A DNA stretch of 64,000 nucleotides from Candidatus Methylacidiphilales bacterium. GTDB taxonomy: Bacteria; Verrucomicrobiota; Verrucomicrobiia; Methylacidiphilales; JANWVL01. Below are positions 48,338 through 56,920 of this stretch, one piece after another (positions within the stretch are counted from its first letter, which is position 1; every line of letters begins with the position of its first letter). The translations under genes and the position numbers were made by a program. The notes beneath the pieces are model-generated. The model did not search any database. It worked only from the letters and a program-made list of their open reading frames with translations, and was not told the DNA's origin. Location: contig JANWVL010000064.1 in the NCBI GenBank assembly GCA_025056655.1, positions 1 to 64,000 of the forward strand, given 5' to 3'.

Positions 48338-49822
48338 ATGAATTCTCCACTCACTCCACATTACAACAAACATTCCTCCCCCTCCGCCATCCGCGTCTCT
48401 TTACTCATCACTGCATTCCTTTCCCTCATCCTCTTCGTAATGTTCAATTACCTCGGATCCAAATTCTACATCCGAAAAGATCTAAGCCCCACTAAAATAA
48501 ACGAACTCTCCCCTCGCACCCTCCAAACCCTAAAAGCACTCTCATCCCCCGTTACCCTGGTCACCTTCTTCGGCACCCTAAACGAAACCAACCCACCCCT
48601 CTTCCATTACGTCAACAATCTACTCAAAGAATATCTCGCCAGAGGTGGAGAAAAAATCAAAATAGAAAACGTTGATGCAGCAAAAGACTTAGCCCGAGCT
48701 GAAGCCCTGGCTAAAAAATACAACATCTACGGCATTGATGATGTCATCATCCTCGACTACCAAGATAACTTCCGCACAATTACAGCTCAAAACCTCGCTG
48801 AATTCTATCCCCAATCCCCATTTGATCCCATACCTAGAATCAAAGCATTCAAGGGCGAACAACAAATTACCTCAGCCCTGCAAGCCCTTATTGAAAAACA
48901 AGAAACCAAGGTCTACTACCTTGTCGGCCATGGCCAACCCCAACTCGACCAAGGCCCATCCAACCGCTCAATCTCTGAACTCCAAAACCGCCTGAAACGT
49001 GAAAACATCCAACTCACACCCCTCAACCTTGCTCAAACTCAAGAAATTCCACAAGACGCTGCTGCCTTACTCATCCTCGGACCCCGCTCCAAATTGTCGG
49101 ATGAAGAAATCTCACTCATAAAAAACTATCTTGAAAAACAAGGCCGCCTCGCCCTCTTTCAAGACCCACAGACCACCTCAGGCTTAGAACCTCTCCTACA
49201 AGAATATGGCCTCAAACTTAACAACGACATCGCCCTAATCAGATTTCCAGGCACTCCCATCATTGCTCGCAACGTCATTGCATCCGAATTCGCAGACCAC
49301 CCATCCACACGAGCACTCCTAGGATTCAACCTGAATCTTCCCATCGCCCGTTCCATCACCACAGGTCTACCACCAAACTCCACAAAAGGAGGCATCAACA
49401 TCGACCTCGTCAAAACCATTAAAAACTATTGGGGAGAAACAAACTTCTCCGAAAATGCCACACCTGAATTCAACACCGGTGCAGACACACAAGGCCCTCT
49501 TACCATTGCAGCCCTCTACACAAGCGCAAACCCAGACAACATGAACGAAACCACCCACGACACCCGCATCATCGTAGTCGGCTCCGCATCCTTTGCACTA
49601 AATTCCTTCATCAATGCTGAGAGCAGCATATTCAGCACCAACCTAATCAGCTGGCTCGCCAAAAAGGCTCCCCTCCTCGACATCCCACCCAAAATCCCCC
49701 AAGAATTCCCACTAAATCTCACCCCACTACAAATACGCACCGTCACCATCTTTACTATTTTTGTCCTACCCAGCATTCCACTAATCTTTGGAATCCTTGT
49801 CTGGTTCTCCCGTAGGCGATAA
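48338..49822 (+). CDS. GldG-like ABC transporter auxiliary protein
   Basis: Membrane-anchored component of the GldAFG-type system (ABC_transp_aux family), 494 residues. The first helix is at about 22-40 (LLITAFLSLILFVMFNYLG). A large periplasmic region with VYYLVGHGQPQLD (the conserved GHGE/Q-like element) and LLILGPRSKLSDEEI follows, and a final helix lies at about 466-488 before a basic end. Coding-strand base use is strikingly C-rich and G-poor, as in the next gene. Confidence 0.85.
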   Translation: MNSPLTPHYNKHSSPSAIRVSLLITAFLSLILFVMFNYLGSKFYIRKDLSPTKINELSPRTLQTLKALSSPVTLVTFFGTLNETNPPLFHYVNNLLKEYLARGGEKIKIENVDAAKDLARAEALAKKYNIYGIDDVIILDYQDNFRTITAQNLAEFYPQSPFDPIPRIKAFKGEQQITSALQALIEKQETKVYYLVGHGQPQLDQGPSNRSISELQNRLKRENIQLTPLNLAQTQEIPQDAAALLILGPRSKLSDEEISLIKNYLEKQGRLALFQDPQTTSGLEPLLQEYGLKLNNDIALIRFPGTPIIARNVIASEFADHPSTRALLGFNLNLPIARSITTGLPPNSTKGGINIDLVKTIKNYWGETNFSENATPEFNTGADTQGPLTIAALYTSANPDNMNETTHDTRIIVVGSASFALNSFINAESSIFSTNLISWLAKKAPLLDIPPKIPQEFPLNLTPLQIRTVTIFTIFVLPSIPLIFGILVWFSRRR

Positions 49823-49848
49823 ACACCATCCTCTACCACACACAACCT

Positions 49849-51771
49849 ATGCAACCCTACAAATCAATCATCATCTATGCCACCCTAGTCACCACACTCG
49901 GCATCTACATCTTCTTCGTAGCCAAAAATCAAAAAAGCACTACAGAAACCATACAAGCTGAAAATAACCTCTTTATCGACGTTCCCTTCTCCAAAGTCAT
50001 AGAAGCCAAACTCATCGCCCCCACCGGCACATTCTCATTCACAAAACAAAACGACAAATGGCGCATCACCGCACCGATCAACACCCCAGCCGACTCCCCC
50101 ACTATTGACATGATCCTCAGTGAAATTGAGTTTTCCCAATCCAAGCGCACCATCCCCTTCGAACAAATCAACAACCCTCAAGAAACACTAGCCCAATGGG
50201 GCCTCAACCCGCCCACTTTCACCTTCGAATTCAAAACACAACAAGACAACAACAAACCTCCCATCACCTATACCCTCCAACTCGGAAGAAAAACAGCCTT
50301 CAGTGAAACCTACTACGCCCGCATCGGCACAGACCCAAAAGCCCCAGTCGTCCTCGTCCCTAGCACACTACATGCCGCACTTAACCGAAAACTCGATGAC
50401 CTCCGCGACCGCACTATCTTCTACGACCTCGATGACCCCCAGTCTGTCGAGACCATCTCTTTCCAAGCTGAATCGCTGCACGCTCCCCCCATCCCCCAAG
50501 AGTTCCTCCTAAAACTTAAAGACAAAAAATGGAGCTTCGAACGTCCTTTCACTGCACGCGCCTCGACCGAAAAAGTAAACGAATTCCTAAACTTTATTAC
50601 CTCTCTCAACTCCGTCCAATTCATCACAGACTCTCAGGAAGAACTCAACAAATTCGGCCTCGACACCCCCACATACCAAATCAACCTTACTACCGCAAAA
50701 GAATCATCCTCCCACACCCTCCTTATCGGTAATCCCATCACAGAACAATCCGAGTTTTACTACGCCAAACGCCTAAAAGACCCCGCCGTCTTCTCAATTA
50801 ACCGCGAGGACGTCAATAAACTCATTAACTTCATCAAATCTCTCCGCGACCTCACCATCGCCACATTTTCCTCAGACCACGTTACCCAACTCACCATCCA
50901 AAAAAATCGAAACACCATCACCTTTATCCGCCAACAATCCAAATGGCTTTTCGCTAATGCTGCCGATACCCTCGCCGATCACGTCAAAATATCCAATCTT
51001 CTCCAACGTCTCCAAAAGACCCCCGCAAACCGCGTCGTAAAAGATGCCGCCACCGACCTCAAACCCTACGGTCTTGACAAACCCTCCACCCGAATCACGC
51101 TCAAACTAGAAATCCCCGCTCCACCCAATCCCACTGCCACTACCAAAGACACACCGCCCCCCGCTCCGACAACACAAACCATCGAAATTCTCGTCGGCAA
51201 AATCGACAAAAACGAAGTCCACCTCTCCAACAACTTCGAAAACACCATCTACGCCTTCCCAACCAACATCCTTGATGACCTAAACTCACTCGACCCCTCA
51301 TCCTGGCGCTCAAAAATCCTTTTCAATCTCGAGTCCAGCCAAATACAAACCCTAAAACTCACCCCCAAAAACCAACCCCCATACACTATCTCCCGACAAG
51401 ACGCCCAATCGTTTACCACCACCCTAGAAAATACCAAACTCGACCCCTTCAAAACCGAGACCCTATTCGTCCGTGCAGCCTCGCTCCAAGCCGTAAATTG
51501 GCTTAACCTCCCCCAACGCACCTTCCAAACACCACATGCCACAATTCAAATCACCACCCAAAACAACACCACATACACACTCACAGTCGGCGCTCCCCTT
51601 GCCAACGGCAATTTCCCCGTCCTACTCACTCCTCAAAACATACAAGCCGAAATCCTAGCTCAAGACATCCTCTCCCTACTCTCAGTCCCCATAGAAACCC
51701 CAGAGAAAAAAACTTCGGTAACCACCCCACCTGTCGAAGCACCCCTCCCACCCCCGACATCACCCCAATAA
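49849..51771 (+). CDS. DUF4340-repeat protein of the Gld-type cluster
   Basis: Large exported or anchored protein of 640 residues. One helix at the N-terminus (about 5-23) is followed by repeated DUF4340 units: FTKQNDKWRITAPINTPADS, YGLDKPSTRITLKLE, FGLDTPTYQINL and similar GL-x-P-x-x-x-x lines recur. DUF4340 genes typically follow GldG-like genes, and the function is unknown. The C-terminus is Pro-rich. One 60-nt line (51121-51180) has 32 C and 5 G, an extreme skew. Confidence 0.82.
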   Translation: MQPYKSIIIYATLVTTLGIYIFFVAKNQKSTTETIQAENNLFIDVPFSKVIEAKLIAPTGTFSFTKQNDKWRITAPINTPADSPTIDMILSEIEFSQSKRTIPFEQINNPQETLAQWGLNPPTFTFEFKTQQDNNKPPITYTLQLGRKTAFSETYYARIGTDPKAPVVLVPSTLHAALNRKLDDLRDRTIFYDLDDPQSVETISFQAESLHAPPIPQEFLLKLKDKKWSFERPFTARASTEKVNEFLNFITSLNSVQFITDSQEELNKFGLDTPTYQINLTTAKESSSHTLLIGNPITEQSEFYYAKRLKDPAVFSINREDVNKLINFIKSLRDLTIATFSSDHVTQLTIQKNRNTITFIRQQSKWLFANAADTLADHVKISNLLQRLQKTPANRVVKDAATDLKPYGLDKPSTRITLKLEIPAPPNPTATTKDTPPPAPTTQTIEILVGKIDKNEVHLSNNFENTIYAFPTNILDDLNSLDPSSWRSKILFNLESSQIQTLKLTPKNQPPYTISRQDAQSFTTTLENTKLDPFKTETLFVRAASLQAVNWLNLPQRTFQTPHATIQITTQNNTTYTLTVGAPLANGNFPVLLTPQNIQAEILAQDILSLLSVPIETPEKKTSVTTPPVEAPLPPPTSPQ

Positions 51772-51795
51772 CATCCCCTCTCCCCACCACCACTT

Positions 51796-52587
51796 GTGGA
51801 TAACCTCCTCCAACTTCTCATCCTCGGCCTAATCGAAGGCGTCACAGAATTCCTTCCCATCTCTTCGACCGCACACTTGCTCATCGCCCAACATTGGATA
51901 GGCCCACGATCAGACGCCTTCAATATTATCATCCAATCCGGTGCCATCCTCGCCGTCCTCCTAATCTACTGGAAAAAAATTTTAGATCTCATCCTCAACA
52001 TCCAAAACCCAGAAAAGTCCAACTACTTAATTAAACTCATAACTGCCTTCCTACTCACATGCCTCATGGGTTATGGCATAAAAAAAATCGGATGGACTCT
52101 TCCTGACACCCTTGCCCCCATCATCCTCTCCCTCCTCGGAGGTTCACTCCTAATCCTCTACGGAGAATATCGTTACGCACAATCCAAAGAAAAAATCACC
52201 GACTCCATCACATGGCCGGTCGTCTTTGCCGTCGCACTCGCTCAAATTTTCGCCGCCATCTTCCCCGGCCTCTCACGCTCAGGCGCCGTCATCCTATTTG
52301 CCATGCTCCTTCACACCTCACGCCCAGCAGCAACTGAATTCTCATTTTTGCTAGGCATCCCCACCATGTTTGCAGCATCGATCCTATCCTATTACAGTGA
52401 AACCCATCATCTCACTCGCCCTCCACAAGAGCCGATTTCCGACATCCTCATCGCATTTCTCATAGCTACCGTCACTGCTTTCATCGCAGTGCGTTGGCTC
52501 CTTCGATACGTTCAGACGCACACCCTTACTCCCTTCGCTTACTATCGTATCGCTATTGCCTTAATCTTAATAACCTTAAGCTACTAG
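51796..52587 (+). CDS. uppP: Undecaprenyl-diphosphatase UppP (BacA)
   Basis: Recycles undecaprenyl diphosphate to the monophosphate carrier used in wall and O-antigen synthesis. It is 263 residues with a GTG start. GLIEGVTEFLPISSTAHLL holds the first catalytic motif (E, and S-S-T-A-H) and FPGLSRSGAVILFAMLL the second (PGxSRSG). Several hydrophobic helices are visible. It sits in the plus-strand run after the DUF4340 gene at 24 nt. Confidence 0.96.
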   Translation: MDNLLQLLILGLIEGVTEFLPISSTAHLLIAQHWIGPRSDAFNIIIQSGAILAVLLIYWKKILDLILNIQNPEKSNYLIKLITAFLLTCLMGYGIKKIGWTLPDTLAPIILSLLGGSLLILYGEYRYAQSKEKITDSITWPVVFAVALAQIFAAIFPGLSRSGAVILFAMLLHTSRPAATEFSFLLGIPTMFAASILSYYSETHHLTRPPQEPISDILIAFLIATVTAFIAVRWLLRYVQTHTLTPFAYYRIAIALILITLSY

Positions 52588-52622
52588 CCCAAAGTTTGAT
52601 TCATATCAGCCCCACCCCCATC

Positions 52623-54305
52623 ATGCCCACCTACGTAATCGGCCACAAAAACCCCGACACCGATGCCATCTGCTCAGCCATCGCATACGCTCATTTATTA
52701 TCTCGCACCACCCTCCCCGACGCAGTCCCCGCCCGCTGCGGAGAACTGAACCAACGAACAGAATTCGTCCTCAGACAAACAGCGCTCCCCGTCCCCCGCC
52801 TTCTCGCTGACGTCCGCCCCACCCTCTCTCACATCATGCAACGTCATCCCATTTCCGCACGCGAAGATGAATCCCTACATGATGTTTTTGAACGCATGAC
52901 CACTCACAATTTCCGCAACATCCCAGTTATAGACTCACACCACCACATTGTCGGCCTTGTCTCCATCGTAAAAATGCTCGAGCACCTCTTCCCACCGCTC
53001 AACTCACACGACAATCTCGCCTCTCGCACCATCCCAACCAACCTCAACCGCATCCTCAAAACCGTTCACGGCACAGCACTCCACCTTGTCGACCCCCTCA
53101 AAGAACAAGACTTTATCCTAACCGTCGCTGCCTCCTCCGTAGACTACTTCGCTGAACGCCTCGAGCACTACCCCCTCGATCGCCTACTACTAGTCGTCGG
53201 CAATCGCCCCACAATTCAACAACTCGCCATCGAAAAAGCCGTCCGTGCCATAATCATCACAGGCAATGCAAAATTAACCCCCACACTTCTCCAGCAAGCC
53301 AAAGATCGCGGCGTCTCAGTCATCTTTACACCAAACGACACAGCCACAACTACCCTCGCTATCAAATGTGCTAAACCGATCCGCCACGCCCTCACCACTG
53401 ACTTTATCAGTTTCCCCGAAAACACATTGATCAAAGAAGCTCAAACAATCGTCGCCACAAAAACACAAGTTCTATTCCCAGTCCTCGACTCAGACGCCCG
53501 CCTAATTGGCGTTTTCTCAAAATCTGATCTCGTTCAATTTCCCCGCACACGTCTGATTCTCGTTGACCACAACGAATTCTCACAAGCTGTCACAGGCGTC
53601 GAGCAAGCCGAAATCATCGAAGTCATCGATCACCATCGACTCGCCGGAAACCTCGTTACAAGAGAACCTATCCGGTATATCAACGAGCCCCTAGGCTCCA
53701 CTTGCACAATCATCGCACAACTCTACAGGCAACATCACCTCACCCCTCCCCCACCTATCGCCTTATGCCTCGCTGCAGGAATCATCTCAGATACACTCAA
53801 CCTCACCTCTCCAACTACAACCCCTCAAGACCAAGAAATCCTTCAATGGCTCAAACCTTATCTCCCCGTAAACCTTTCCCAATTCGCAGAGCAACTCTTC
53901 GCTTGCGGTTCCCCACTACTAAATCTATCCGCCAAAGATGCTGTTCGACTTGATGCAAAAGAATACAACGAAAACGGATACAGCCTGATCGCCGCTCAAA
54001 TCGAAGAGCTAGGATTTGAGCAATTCTGGAAACACCGCCTGGAACTAGCCAAAGCCCTAGAAGAATTTCGCAAAGAAAAAAACGCCCATTTCGCTTGCCT
54101 CATGATCACCAACATCACACTCCATCAAAGCTATCTCCTTGTCACCGGACACAGCGAAATGATCAAAGCCATAGACTATCCACTGTTAGCACCCAACCTT
54201 TACGACCTCGGCAACATAGTCTCCCGAAAAAAAGAACTCCTACCCGTCCTCATCCGCATCGTCCATCAGATAAAGCCCAACCCCAGCCTATCCACCACGA
54301 GCTAA
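52623..54305 (+). CDS. ppaC: CBS-domain manganese-dependent inorganic pyrophosphatase
   Basis: Family II pyrophosphatase, hydrolysing PPi to phosphate. The ATG start gives 560 residues; the frame runs 43 codons upstream inside uppP but without similarity. The DHH domain has [20 protein letters not shown] and VIDHHRLAG. Between the two DHH segments lie a CBS pair (first at about 78-130, second at about 255-310) and a DRTGG-like region (about 150-250), as in nucleotide-regulated enzymes. DHHA2 follows, ending near residue 550. Its 3' end overlaps the convergent regulator gene by 18 nt. Confidence 0.93.
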   Translation: MPTYVIGHKNPDTDAICSAIAYAHLLSRTTLPDAVPARCGELNQRTEFVLRQTALPVPRLLADVRPTLSHIMQRHPISAREDESLHDVFERMTTHNFRNIPVIDSHHHIVGLVSIVKMLEHLFPPLNSHDNLASRTIPTNLNRILKTVHGTALHLVDPLKEQDFILTVAASSVDYFAERLEHYPLDRLLLVVGNRPTIQQLAIEKAVRAIIITGNAKLTPTLLQQAKDRGVSVIFTPNDTATTTLAIKCAKPIRHALTTDFISFPENTLIKEAQTIVATKTQVLFPVLDSDARLIGVFSKSDLVQFPRTRLILVDHNEFSQAVTGVEQAEIIEVIDHHRLAGNLVTREPIRYINEPLGSTCTIIAQLYRQHHLTPPPPIALCLAAGIISDTLNLTSPTTTPQDQEILQWLKPYLPVNLSQFAEQLFACGSPLLNLSAKDAVRLDAKEYNENGYSLIAAQIEELGFEQFWKHRLELAKALEEFRKEKNAHFACLMITNITLHQSYLLVTGHSEMIKAIDYPLLAPNLYDLGNIVSRKKELLPVLIRIVHQIKPNPSLSTTS

Positions 54306-54590
54306 ACGCAACAAGTCCCCAACTCGACGATGCGCCTCAAGCGGATGTCGCAAAGGAATATCTGGACATATCTCATAAGAATTGCAACGTCCTGACTTCT
54401 TCTTTATCAACACACCAGCTTTAATCAGGTCCGCAACAATCTTTTGCACCGCCCTCTCCGTAATCCCCACTGCTTCAGCGACCTCCCGAAGGCGCATCAT
54501 CCGATTCTTCCTAAGACAAATCAACACATGCGTGTGATTCGTTAAAAAAGTCCAGCCAGGTTTATTTTTTTTATTGACGACCTTTTTCAT
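54288..54590 (-). CDS. Winged-helix regulator divergent from sbtA
   Basis: Small winged-helix DNA-binding protein. The ATG chosen gives 100 residues; a GTG at 54653 would add 21, which would run into the shared promoter region. [37 protein letters not shown] and [20 protein letters not shown] fit a known family of stand-alone winged helices that end [18 protein letters not shown]. It has no ligand domain. It faces sbtA across 75 nt of AT-rich DNA and is the likely regulator of the bicarbonate module. Confidence 0.82.
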   Translation of the reverse strand: MKKVVNKKNKPGWTFLTNHTHVLICLRKNRMMRLREVAEAVGITERAVQKIVADLIKAGVLIKKKSGRCNSYEICPDIPLRHPLEAHRRVGDLLRLARGG

Positions 54591-54665
54591 ACGAATAATT
54601 TTTCGTGTAATATAATTCGCTAATAAATGTTCATATATTAACCCAAACCTCACTCACTGCCAAGT
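54591..54665. promoter_or_regulatory. Shared control region between the regulator and sbtA
   Basis: AT-rich divergent intergenic DNA. It carries a 5-bp inverted repeat, ACGAA and TTCGT, separated by 6 nt at 54591-54606, and a -10-like TATAAT at 54611-54616, about 50 nt before the sbtA ATG. No good -35 box stands at the right distance, which could mean activator dependence. Read by eye only. Confidence 0.4.
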
Positions 54666-55640
54666 ATGGAAATGCTCATCAACAACCTCCTGTCGCCTAT
54701 CGTCCTAGCCTTTTTCATAGGGGCTATCGCCACCCTGCTCAAAAGCGACCTTGAGTTCCCTGAACCCGTTCTCAACGCCATCTCAATCTATCTAGTCTTC
54801 TCAATCGCGATTAAAGGAGGCGTAGAACTTTCCTCAAGCCACTTCTTACACATATGGAAGCCATCCCTAGCCACATTATCACTGACACTGCTAATCCCCG
54901 CCGCCGTCTTCTACCTCGCACGACGCTTACTCAAGCTCAACATCGAAGATGCAGCCGGCTTAGCTGCATTATACGGCTCCGTTTCCTCTGTCACCTTTCT
55001 TGCCGCCATGACATTAGCCAACCGACAAATGACCCCACCCGAACCCTTCATGCCCGTCATGGTTAGCATCATGGAGTGGGGAATTCTAGTCGCGCTCTTC
55101 CTCGCAAGATGGTCGCTTCAAACCGAAAAGAAAACTACAGCAGATTTTTCCATCAAAGACATCATTCTAGAAACGCTCCGAGGCCGCAGCGTTATTCTCA
55201 TGCTAGGAGGATTAACTATAGGCTACCTCATCGGTGAAGAAGGCATGGCTCCTATAAAAATTGTCTATGAAGACGCCTTTCGCGGCATCCTAGTTTTATA
55301 CCTCCTCGAGATGGGCATGGTAGCCGCTCGTCAGATTTCTGCATTCGTCCAACTTGGCATCAAAATTATTGCCTTCGCCATATTCCTCCCGATCCTCCAT
55401 GGTTTACTCGGTGTATCGATCGGCACATGGGCTGGCCTTTCCTTAGGCGGTAGTTTTGTTTTAGGAGCGATCGCCGCCAGTGCCTCATACATTGACGCTC
55501 CAGCAGCCGTCCGACACGCACTGCCATCAGCCAATCCTAGCATCTACCTGAACGCATCACTCGGAATCACCTTTCCATTTAATCTCCTTATTGGCCTTCC
55601 CCTTTATTACAAATTCGCTGCTTGGCTTCACCAATCATGA
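54666..55640 (+). CDS. sbtA: Sodium-dependent bicarbonate transporter SbtA
   Basis: Inner-membrane bicarbonate importer, 324 residues with about ten hydrophobic segments. NLLSPIVLAFFIGAIATLLK is the family N-terminus, and AIKGGVELS, AALYGSVSSVTFLAAM and AIAASASYIDAPAAVRHALP match the crossover regions of SbtA that bind bicarbonate and sodium. The usual SbtB (PII-like) regulator is not next to it. Instead a winged helix is divergent and an iota-carbonic-anhydrase-like lipoprotein follows 6 nt later. This suggests co-expression of uptake with CO2/HCO3- interconversion. Confidence 0.93.
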   Translation: MEMLINNLLSPIVLAFFIGAIATLLKSDLEFPEPVLNAISIYLVFSIAIKGGVELSSSHFLHIWKPSLATLSLTLLIPAAVFYLARRLLKLNIEDAAGLAALYGSVSSVTFLAAMTLANRQMTPPEPFMPVMVSIMEWGILVALFLARWSLQTEKKTTADFSIKDIILETLRGRSVILMLGGLTIGYLIGEEGMAPIKIVYEDAFRGILVLYLLEMGMVAARQISAFVQLGIKIIAFAIFLPILHGLLGVSIGTWAGLSLGGSFVLGAIAASASYIDAPAAVRHALPSANPSIYLNASLGITFPFNLLIGLPLYYKFAAWLHQS

Positions 55641-55646
55641 CCACTT

Positions 55647-56270
55647 ATGAAAATAAAAAAACTAATCCCTAAGTCAGTCAGGCTGTTTTCTTCAGCACTA
55701 GTTCTAACTGTCCTGCTAACCTCTTGCCAACCTCCCCATAAGCTGAGGCCACCTAATCATTCTCTCTCCTCAGAGCAACCCATAGATCTGGAGGAGGCCC
55801 TGCGCTTTATCGGAGAGTGGTGCACAGACGTCACAGCCATCTCTCGTGCCCATGCAGAAGGCAAAGACGTGCTCGCACTCGCAGAAAAATTCTTAGACGA
55901 AAAATACGACTACCTTAATGGTCCAGTGCTTTTCAAACCCACCCTCGGTCATGGAGAAAACACCTTCCGATTAAGTCGCCGAGCTGCCCTTTCCTACTTC
56001 ATCGGCGGTGATTCCCTTTATCCAGACGACAGCGGATTCGCCCTTAAACCTTGGCGTGAAGCCCGTTTTGAAATCGGTAAAGGCAAGCAAGGCGAAGTGG
56101 CTTGGCGAACTGAAGGCGCTTTAGCACTGATCATGGGAAATGTCTGGTTCACTGATGAACAAGGGAACACCACAAAGGTCGACAAAAGCTGGGTCTTGAA
56201 AAGAACAGAAGATGGCAAATTAAAAATCTATCTTCATATGTCCTCGCTCCCCTTCACGCCAAAGGATTAA
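55647..56270 (+). CDS. Lipoprotein resembling iota-class carbonic anhydrase
   Basis: Exported lipoprotein, 207 residues, lipobox LLTSC with Cys27. The rest (about 45-207) matches the COG4337/CaMKII-association-like (SnoaL/NTF2 fold) family, often mislabelled phosphoribosyl-AMP cyclohydrolase, that includes the iota carbonic anhydrases of diatoms, Burkholderia and Anabaena. Shared: VLFKPTL (Thr99), ALSYFIGG (Tyr117), DSGFALKPW, MGNVWFTDEQG and the C-terminal HMSSLP, where characterised members read HHSSLP. Thr99, Tyr117, His197 and Ser199 fit the active-site positions I recall for the metal-free enzyme. It lies 6 nt after sbtA. Carbonic anhydrase activity is inferred, not shown; anchoring would place it in the periplasm. 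Confidence 0.78.
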   Translation: MKIKKLIPKSVRLFSSALVLTVLLTSCQPPHKLRPPNHSLSSEQPIDLEEALRFIGEWCTDVTAISRAHAEGKDVLALAEKFLDEKYDYLNGPVLFKPTLGHGENTFRLSRRAALSYFIGGDSLYPDDSGFALKPWREARFEIGKGKQGEVAWRTEGALALIMGNVWFTDEQGNTTKVDKSWVLKRTEDGKLKIYLHMSSLPFTPKD

Positions 56271-56339
56271 CGCATTCTCATTCCTCAACAGGTCCCGTGT
56301 ATGAGCGCATTTTACAATCTTTTATCCTGCTCATTCTTG

Positions 56340-56362
56340 TTATATCGCTGCAAGGGATATAA
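56340..56362. promoter_or_regulatory. Palindrome upstream of the Lrp gene
   Basis: TTATATC (56340-56346) and GATATAA (56356-56362) form a perfect 7-bp inverted repeat with a 9-nt spacer, ending 9 nt before the ATG. Lrp/AsnC proteins commonly repress their own genes, so this is a candidate autoregulatory operator. Confidence 0.45.
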
Positions 56363-56371
56363 AATACTTTT

Positions 56372-56881
56372 ATGAATCCACAACTTCAGATTTTAGCACG
56401 TCTTGAGGAGAACGCCCAGACCCCGTTGGAAAAAATTGCTGAGGAGCTCCACATCCCTCTTTCTGAAGTCCGTGCAACCATCGCCGATCTCGAGAGACAG
56501 AAAATTATCCTCGGCTACAAGACGATCGTGGACGAAGACAAGCTCGACCGAAATACAGTTAAAGCAATCATCAACGTAAAAACTACCCCTGAACGTGGCG
56601 AAGGCTTCGATCGCTTAGCCCGCAGAATCAGCCAATATCCAGAAGTCATCGATTGTTACCTTGTGAGCGGTGATTATGACTTGGTGATCTTTGTTCAAGC
56701 GCCCTCATCTAAAGCGATCGCTCATTTCGTCGCAGAAAAGCTTTCCACCCTTACCGGAATCGTCTCAACAGCTACACATTTCCTCCTCAAAACCTACAAA
56801 GAGCACCACATCCCATTTTTCGATACTGCCTTAGCTGCTGACGACGAAGAAGACTACGAAAGGCTCAAAATAAGCCCATAG
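56372..56881 (+). CDS. Lrp/AsnC family transcriptional regulator
   Basis: Feast/famine regulator, 169 residues. The N-terminal winged helix is EKIAEELHIPLSEVRATIADLERQ, followed by the hinge IILGYKTIVDEDKL. The RAM ligand-binding domain at about 68-145 includes YPEVIDCYLVSGDYDLVIFV, with the usual GxYD-like turn. It is upstream of an aminotransferase gene by 39 nt, so it probably controls that gene in response to an amino acid. Confidence 0.93.
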   Translation: MNPQLQILARLEENAQTPLEKIAEELHIPLSEVRATIADLERQKIILGYKTIVDEDKLDRNTVKAIINVKTTPERGEGFDRLARRISQYPEVIDCYLVSGDYDLVIFVQAPSSKAIAHFVAEKLSTLTGIVSTATHFLLKTYKEHHIPFFDTALAADDEEDYERLKISP

Positions 56882-56920
56882 CTCAGCAGCCATCAGGCAT
56901 ATCCTCCCCTTTTGCCCATC

